The position numbers and the translations under genes are program-made. From Halomonas colorata (GTDB taxonomy: Bacteria; Pseudomonadota; Gammaproteobacteria; Pseudomonadales; Halomonadaceae), in contig NZ_JABUZA010000035.1 of the NCBI RefSeq assembly GCF_014897985.1, positions 1 through 49,397 on the forward strand: a stretch of 49,397 bases of DNA, written 5' to 3'. The notes below the pieces were generated by a model. The model was not told the DNA's origin, made no database searches, and saw only the letters and a list, made by a program, of their open reading frames with translations. This document shows, piece after piece, positions 46,271 through 49,397 of the stretch (its first letter is position 1; each line of letters opens with the position of its first letter).

Positions 46271-48072
46271 AACATGCCTTTTGCGGCTGAAAGAGAAAGG
46301 CTGCGCGAAAAACATAGCGTATTGGCGACGACAGCGAGAACGCTAATCACAACACCCAAGACGGCTCCCAGCGGAGATAAAAAGCCCACCAGCGCTGCCA
46401 GGGTAAATAATATCAGGCTTATGCCTACGGCCAAGCCGCTGGTTTGGCGTATGCAGCGCTGCATGGCGCGGGCAATGGCAAGAGTCTCGCCGGCACAGGC
46501 CTTGCGAGGGCTAAAAATGACCACGTCAGGGTGGGAAGCTAAAGACTCACAGACATGCGCTGTTTGCGACAATGTCATCAGAGCGGAAGGCGTCTGTATT
46601 ACCACGCCGCGCTTGCGCAACTGCTGGTAGCTGGCTACTAAGATCGCAGGATGCGCCATCGCCAACGCACAGAAACTACTCACTACCAGCATAGAGAGCA
46701 GGGTATCCAGCACCTCGGCTTTCCCAAGCCATCCGCCAATAGCTGTAACGCTTAAGCTCGCTATGAGTAAACGACTCACCCAGCGGTGCATGTTTTGCGC
46801 GTTGATCGCCGCCAAGGATTGCTCGCCCCAGGCAGCTTTAACCTGGGCGCTAATATGCGCGGTGCGAGTATCAGCGCCTACCAGGATTGCCTTGATGACC
46901 AGCGAATTTTCCAGGTTTCGACAGCCAGCCAGCACGTGATCGCCTACTTGGCGCGTTATGGGAAGCTGCTCGCCGCTCAATACCGATTCATCCAGGCTCG
47001 ATGTCCCTTGCTCAATCGTGCCGTCAGCAGGAAGTCGCTGACCCGGTTTAACTACAACGTGATCGCCTGGAGCGAGTTCCCCTATTGGCAGGATTTTCTC
47101 GCAGCCATCGTGGTAAAGCCGAGTGGCCGACGCAGGAAGGGCGTCTTTGAGCGTATTTTGAACATGCCCCAGGCCTAGGGATGATTTAACGTAGCCGCCC
47201 AGCAGCAAGAGCGTTGTCAGCAGGGTAATAAAACCTGCGTAGTGCTCCCCAGTATGAAGCAGCGTTGCGTAGCCGCTGGCCAGGTAAGCGATGCTCAAGG
47301 CTAAACTGATAGGCACCGCCGGGCCGAGCAGGCCGCGCCGTATATCGACAAGCGCACGCCTGAAAAAAGGCGGTGTGGCGAATAGCATCAAGGCGGTGGC
47401 TAGACCAAGGGGCAGCCAGTGAAACAGCGTATAAGCATGCGGGTTAACGTTTTCTAATGCTGCACCGTTTAAAAAAAACGCTAGCAGAGTGATGCCGATA
47501 AGGTTTGCCCCCGAGATTCCCAGCCGCCAAGCATTTACACGCTTTTTATGCCGCAGGTGCTCTTGGGTGGGGTCGGGCTCAAACGGCAGAGCGCTGTAGC
47601 CGATAGTGGCAAGCTCGGCCAGTAGTTGAGAGAGTTTAAGCTGGTTGGCGTGCCAACTAACGCGCAGGCGATGATGGGATAAATCCACCGCGCTTGCGGT
47701 GATACCCTCAAGGGCATTTAGGCGATGCTCGATAAGCCAGGCACAGGCGTTGCAGGTAATGCCTTCGACCGCGAGGGTCGCGCTTAGCTGCTCAGTATCA
47801 CTTTCTGACGTCACAAACGTTGCCTGACGTTCAGGGCTATCAAAGTGCGCCCAGGCATCGCTGTTAAGCGCCTCATTAACGGGTTTGCCGGGCAGGTCGG
47901 TACGCTGGCGGTAATAGCTTTCCAGGCCACCCTGTACAATGGCGTGCGCCACGGCTTCGCAGCCTGGGCAGCATAAAGGGTGCCCCGTTTCATCCAGCAC
48001 AATTTGCCAAGGCGCATCGGCGGGTACGTGGCTGCCGCAATGGTAGCAAGAGGGGGCCGCAGGCGCTGTCAT
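46267..48072 (-). CDS. CcoI/FixI-like P-type ATPase homologue lacking P and N domains
   Basis: A 601-residue membrane protein in the position of ccoI, the copper ATPase for cbb3 oxidase assembly. The N-terminus has CYHCG and CCPGCEAVAHAI (FixI-type) and a heavy-metal domain GITCNACAWLIEHRL. About six helices and the actuator domain follow (GDHVVVKPGQRLPADGTI). The actuator TGES is altered to SGEQ (366-369) and the metal-channel CPC to S466-F467-C468. Just after HALETL-like SALMTLSQTAHV (496-507) the sequence passes directly to the helix before TM7, so DKTGTLT, the nucleotide domain and GDGxND are missing. The frame is intact without stops. It cannot pump by the known mechanism. No ccoN, O, P, G, H or S is visible. 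Confidence 0.85.
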   Translation of the reverse strand: MTAPAAPSCYHCGSHVPADAPWQIVLDETGHPLCCPGCEAVAHAIVQGGLESYYRQRTDLPGKPVNEALNSDAWAHFDSPERQATFVTSESDTEQLSATLAVEGITCNACAWLIEHRLNALEGITASAVDLSHHRLRVSWHANQLKLSQLLAELATIGYSALPFEPDPTQEHLRHKKRVNAWRLGISGANLIGITLLAFFLNGAALENVNPHAYTLFHWLPLGLATALMLFATPPFFRRALVDIRRGLLGPAVPISLALSIAYLASGYATLLHTGEHYAGFITLLTTLLLLGGYVKSSLGLGHVQNTLKDALPASATRLYHDGCEKILPIGELAPGDHVVVKPGQRLPADGTIEQGTSSLDESVLSGEQLPITRQVGDHVLAGCRNLENSLVIKAILVGADTRTAHISAQVKAAWGEQSLAAINAQNMHRWVSRLLIASLSVTAIGGWLGKAEVLDTLLSMLVVSSFCALAMAHPAILVASYQQLRKRGVVIQTPSALMTLSQTAHVCESLASHPDVVIFSPRKACAGETLAIARAMQRCIRQTSGLAVGISLILFTLAALVGFLSPLGAVLGVVISVLAVVANTLCFSRSLSLSAAKGML

Positions 48073-48302
48073 GACTTGGCTGACGGCTCTTGAGCTAAGC
48101 GCATCGTTAACGCGTTATCCAGCAATTATGTTTCCTTACAATGAGCGCTGCTTAACCGATGGGCAATCTATCCACAGGCCCTAATAGCTAACGTGTGAAA
48201 AGGTTAGCAGCATTGATGGGAAGGGCGCGAGTTTCGTCGTCATGCCTGCCTATCGCTTGATGATTTTTTTGCACCAACCCTAACGTGAAGGAGAGAGCGG
48301 TC

Positions 48303-49097
48303 GTGCCGAACGCTTACGCAGACTATGTTCCTATTCAACTTGACCAGTTGCCTGCTGCGCTGGCGCGGGAGGAAGCGTCTTGTTTTATGGTTGAGGGGTT
48401 TGGGCCACTTTCCGTCACCGGGCAGGCGCATATCGGGCGGCTTTTATGGGCGCATGGTGCTGGCGCAGGGCATCAATCGGGATTTATGCAGCATATGATC
48501 AATGCGCTTGCCGCCCAGGGCATTCAGGTCTTCGCGATTGATTTTCCGTACATGCAGCAAATGATGGCGCAGGGCAAGCGCCGCCCGCCGCCGCCTGTGA
48601 CAAAAACGCTTGAGCATTTTGCGGCCTGGTACAAGCTGCTTGGGCCATTGGCTGACCAGCCGCTATGGGTGGGCGGAAAATCAATGGGCGGACGTATTGC
48701 GACTATGTTTGCAAGTACGGCATTTGCAAGTACGGCGTTTGCAAGTTCAGGGTCCACAAGTACGGAGTCCGCAAGCCAGCAAGTTTGCCCTGGAGTGATT
48801 GTGGCGGGTTACCCGTTTCATCCGCCTAAAGCGCCTGGCAAGCTGCGTTTGAGCCACTGGGCGGATATTCATTGCCCACTGCTAATTTTGCAGGGCGAGC
48901 GTGACCCTTTTGGTACGCGCGAGGAGGTCTCAGGCTACTCGTTAACGGCGCAAACCCAGCTTGAATGGCTTACCGATGGCGATCATGATTTCAAGCCGCG
49001 CCGTGCATCTGGATTAAAACATGAGTTTTTGATTGACGAAGCGGCCACACTTGCGGCATCCTTCGTCCGCGCTCATGGAACGCCTTCGGGAATGTGA
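48303..49097 (+). CDS. Alpha/beta hydrolase (Tex30/KANL3-like)
   Basis: A 264-residue alpha/beta hydrolase with LLWAHGAGAGHQSGFM (oxyanion region), nucleophile elbow G125-K-S127-M-G129, aspartate in LQGERDPFG and histidine in DGDHDFKPR. It resembles the Tex30/KANL3 (YcjY-like, dienelactone-hydrolase related) family of unknown substrate. The start is GTG 48303 with AAGGAGAG seven bases upstream; GTG 48285 lies before that site. After the nucleophile helix there is a 25-residue Ser/Thr/Ala insert (FASTA FASTA FASSG STSTE SASQQ) encoded by five decaying 15-bp repeats. Confidence 0.85.
   Translation: MPNAYADYVPIQLDQLPAALAREEASCFMVEGFGPLSVTGQAHIGRLLWAHGAGAGHQSGFMQHMINALAAQGIQVFAIDFPYMQQMMAQGKRRPPPPVTKTLEHFAAWYKLLGPLADQPLWVGGKSMGGRIATMFASTAFASTAFASSGSTSTESASQQVCPGVIVAGYPFHPPKAPGKLRLSHWADIHCPLLILQGERDPFGTREEVSGYSLTAQTQLEWLTDGDHDFKPRRASGLKHEFLIDEAATLAASFVRAHGTPSGM
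48708..48782 (+). repeat. Five decaying 15-bp tandem repeats inside the hydrolase gene
   Basis: Units of TTTGCAAGTACGGCA at 48708, 48723, 48738, 48753 and 48768. The first two differ by one base; the rest diverge progressively. The 15-base period keeps the reading frame, so copy changes lengthen the protein by five residues each. Confidence 0.9.
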
Positions 49098-49138
49098 GCA
49101 ACGCGCTGGTTTAAATCACAAAGTTTAAACATAACGTG

Positions 49139-49166
49139 TTGACATTCAGGTAGGCTTCTGTAGAAT
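49139..49166 (+). promoter_or_regulatory. Promoter of the tRNA-Val/tRNA-Asp genes
   Basis: Consensus TTGACA (49139-49144), a 16-base spacer and TAGAAT (49161-49166), 19 bases before the mature 5' end of tRNA-Val. Confidence 0.8.
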
Positions 49167-49185
49167 GCAGCGCCACGTGACCAGC

Positions 49186-49261
49186 GGGTGGTTAGCTCAG
49201 TTGGGAGAGCACCAGCCTTACAAGCTGGGGGTCACTGGTTCGAACCCAGTACCACCCACCA
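49186..49261 (+). tRNA. tRNA-Val (anticodon UAC)
   Basis: A 76-base cloverleaf with acceptor GGGTGGT/ACCACCC, anticodon stem CCAGC/GCTGG around CTTACAA (anticodon TAC), T-arm with GGTTCGAACCC, and encoded CCA. Confidence 0.98.
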
Positions 49262-49321
49262 TCGAAAGATGGCCTGGAAACGTAAAGCAGTACCAAAGTA
49301 ACATCAGCATGATGCAACAGC

Positions 49322-49397
49322 GGACCGGTAGTTCAGTTGGTTAGAATGCCGGCCTGTCACGCCGGAGGTCGCGAGTTCGAGTCTCGTCCGGTCCGCC
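49322..49397 (+). tRNA. tRNA-Asp (anticodon GUC), last base cut by window end
   Basis: Acceptor GGACCGG/CCGGTCC, anticodon stem CCGGC/GCCGG around CTGTCAC (anticodon GTC), T-arm GCGAGTTCGAGTCTCGT. The sequence ends in GCC, so the final A of the CCA lies just outside. It follows tRNA-Val by 60 bases and probably shares its promoter. Confidence 0.96.

Noticed and set aside
46525..46560. Frameshift or sequencing error as explanation for the short CcoI-like gene
   Set aside because: The frame runs uninterrupted through the junction, no missing-domain motif appears in other frames nearby, and several other motifs (CPC, TGES) are also altered.

Overview
The window looks like a stretch of chromosome from a halophilic gammaproteobacterium, most likely a member of the Halomonadaceae (Halomonas or a close relative). 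That placement rests on protein resemblance and on gene orders shared with Pseudomonas and related gammaproteobacteria: tRNA-Lys / nadA / M48 protease / tusA / perM-like / bcp / dapA / bamC / purC; nadC / ampD / aceEF; and ccoI / DsbD_2 / hemN / anr. No database search was possible.

Region by region. (1) 1-7625: the C-terminal part of a Gly/Leu-rich repetitive surface protein, followed by a complete type I secretion set (TolC-like outer-membrane protein, ABC transporter with a degenerate C39-like domain, HlyD-like adaptor). This block is richer in A+T than the rest and abuts two identical tRNA-Lys genes. (2) 7679-18885: housekeeping genes for NAD synthesis (nadA, nadC), envelope quality control (bepA-like, bamC), sulfur relay (tusA), peroxide defence (bcp), lysine and purine synthesis (dapA, purC), tRNA modification (trmO), a GNAT acetyltransferase and peptidoglycan recycling (ampD). 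(3) 19268-29065: pyruvate dehydrogenase aceE-aceF, adk, tsaB-rsmJ, a phospholipase D/cardiolipin synthase, a UPF0149 protein and sprT. (4) 29235-42187: an acetate module: acs, a LuxR-type regulator (CrbR-like), a giant SLC5-PAS-kinase-receiver sensor (CrbS-like), an unknown membrane protein, an ActP-like sodium/acetate symporter with its DUF4212 partner, then a cNMP/CBS/DUF294 nucleotidyltransferase coupled to a DnaQ-like protein that seems to have lost its catalytic acids. (5) 42296-48072: ttcA converging on an anaerobic cluster read on the minus strand: a CcoI-like protein, a DsbD_2/TauE-like membrane protein, hemN and anr. (6) 48303-49397: an alpha/beta hydrolase with a decaying 15-bp coding repeat, then tRNA-Val and tRNA-Asp.

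The genes fit a respiring, acetate-using heterotroph. Acs and ActP take up and activate acetate under a CrbSR-type two-component switch, the PDH complex makes acetyl-CoA from pyruvate, and Anr probably controls hemN through a recognisable box.

The most unusual items are: the CcoI-like P-type ATPase homologue, which is an intact reading frame without its phosphorylation and nucleotide-binding domains; the exonuclease-like protein without its DxE motif beside the DUF294 protein; a dispersed palindromic repeat family (one 145-bp copy whose terminus supplies the kinase stop codon, and one 52-bp copy); the long low-complexity extension on the TolC-like protein; and several uncharacterised dyads and tandem repeats in promoter regions.
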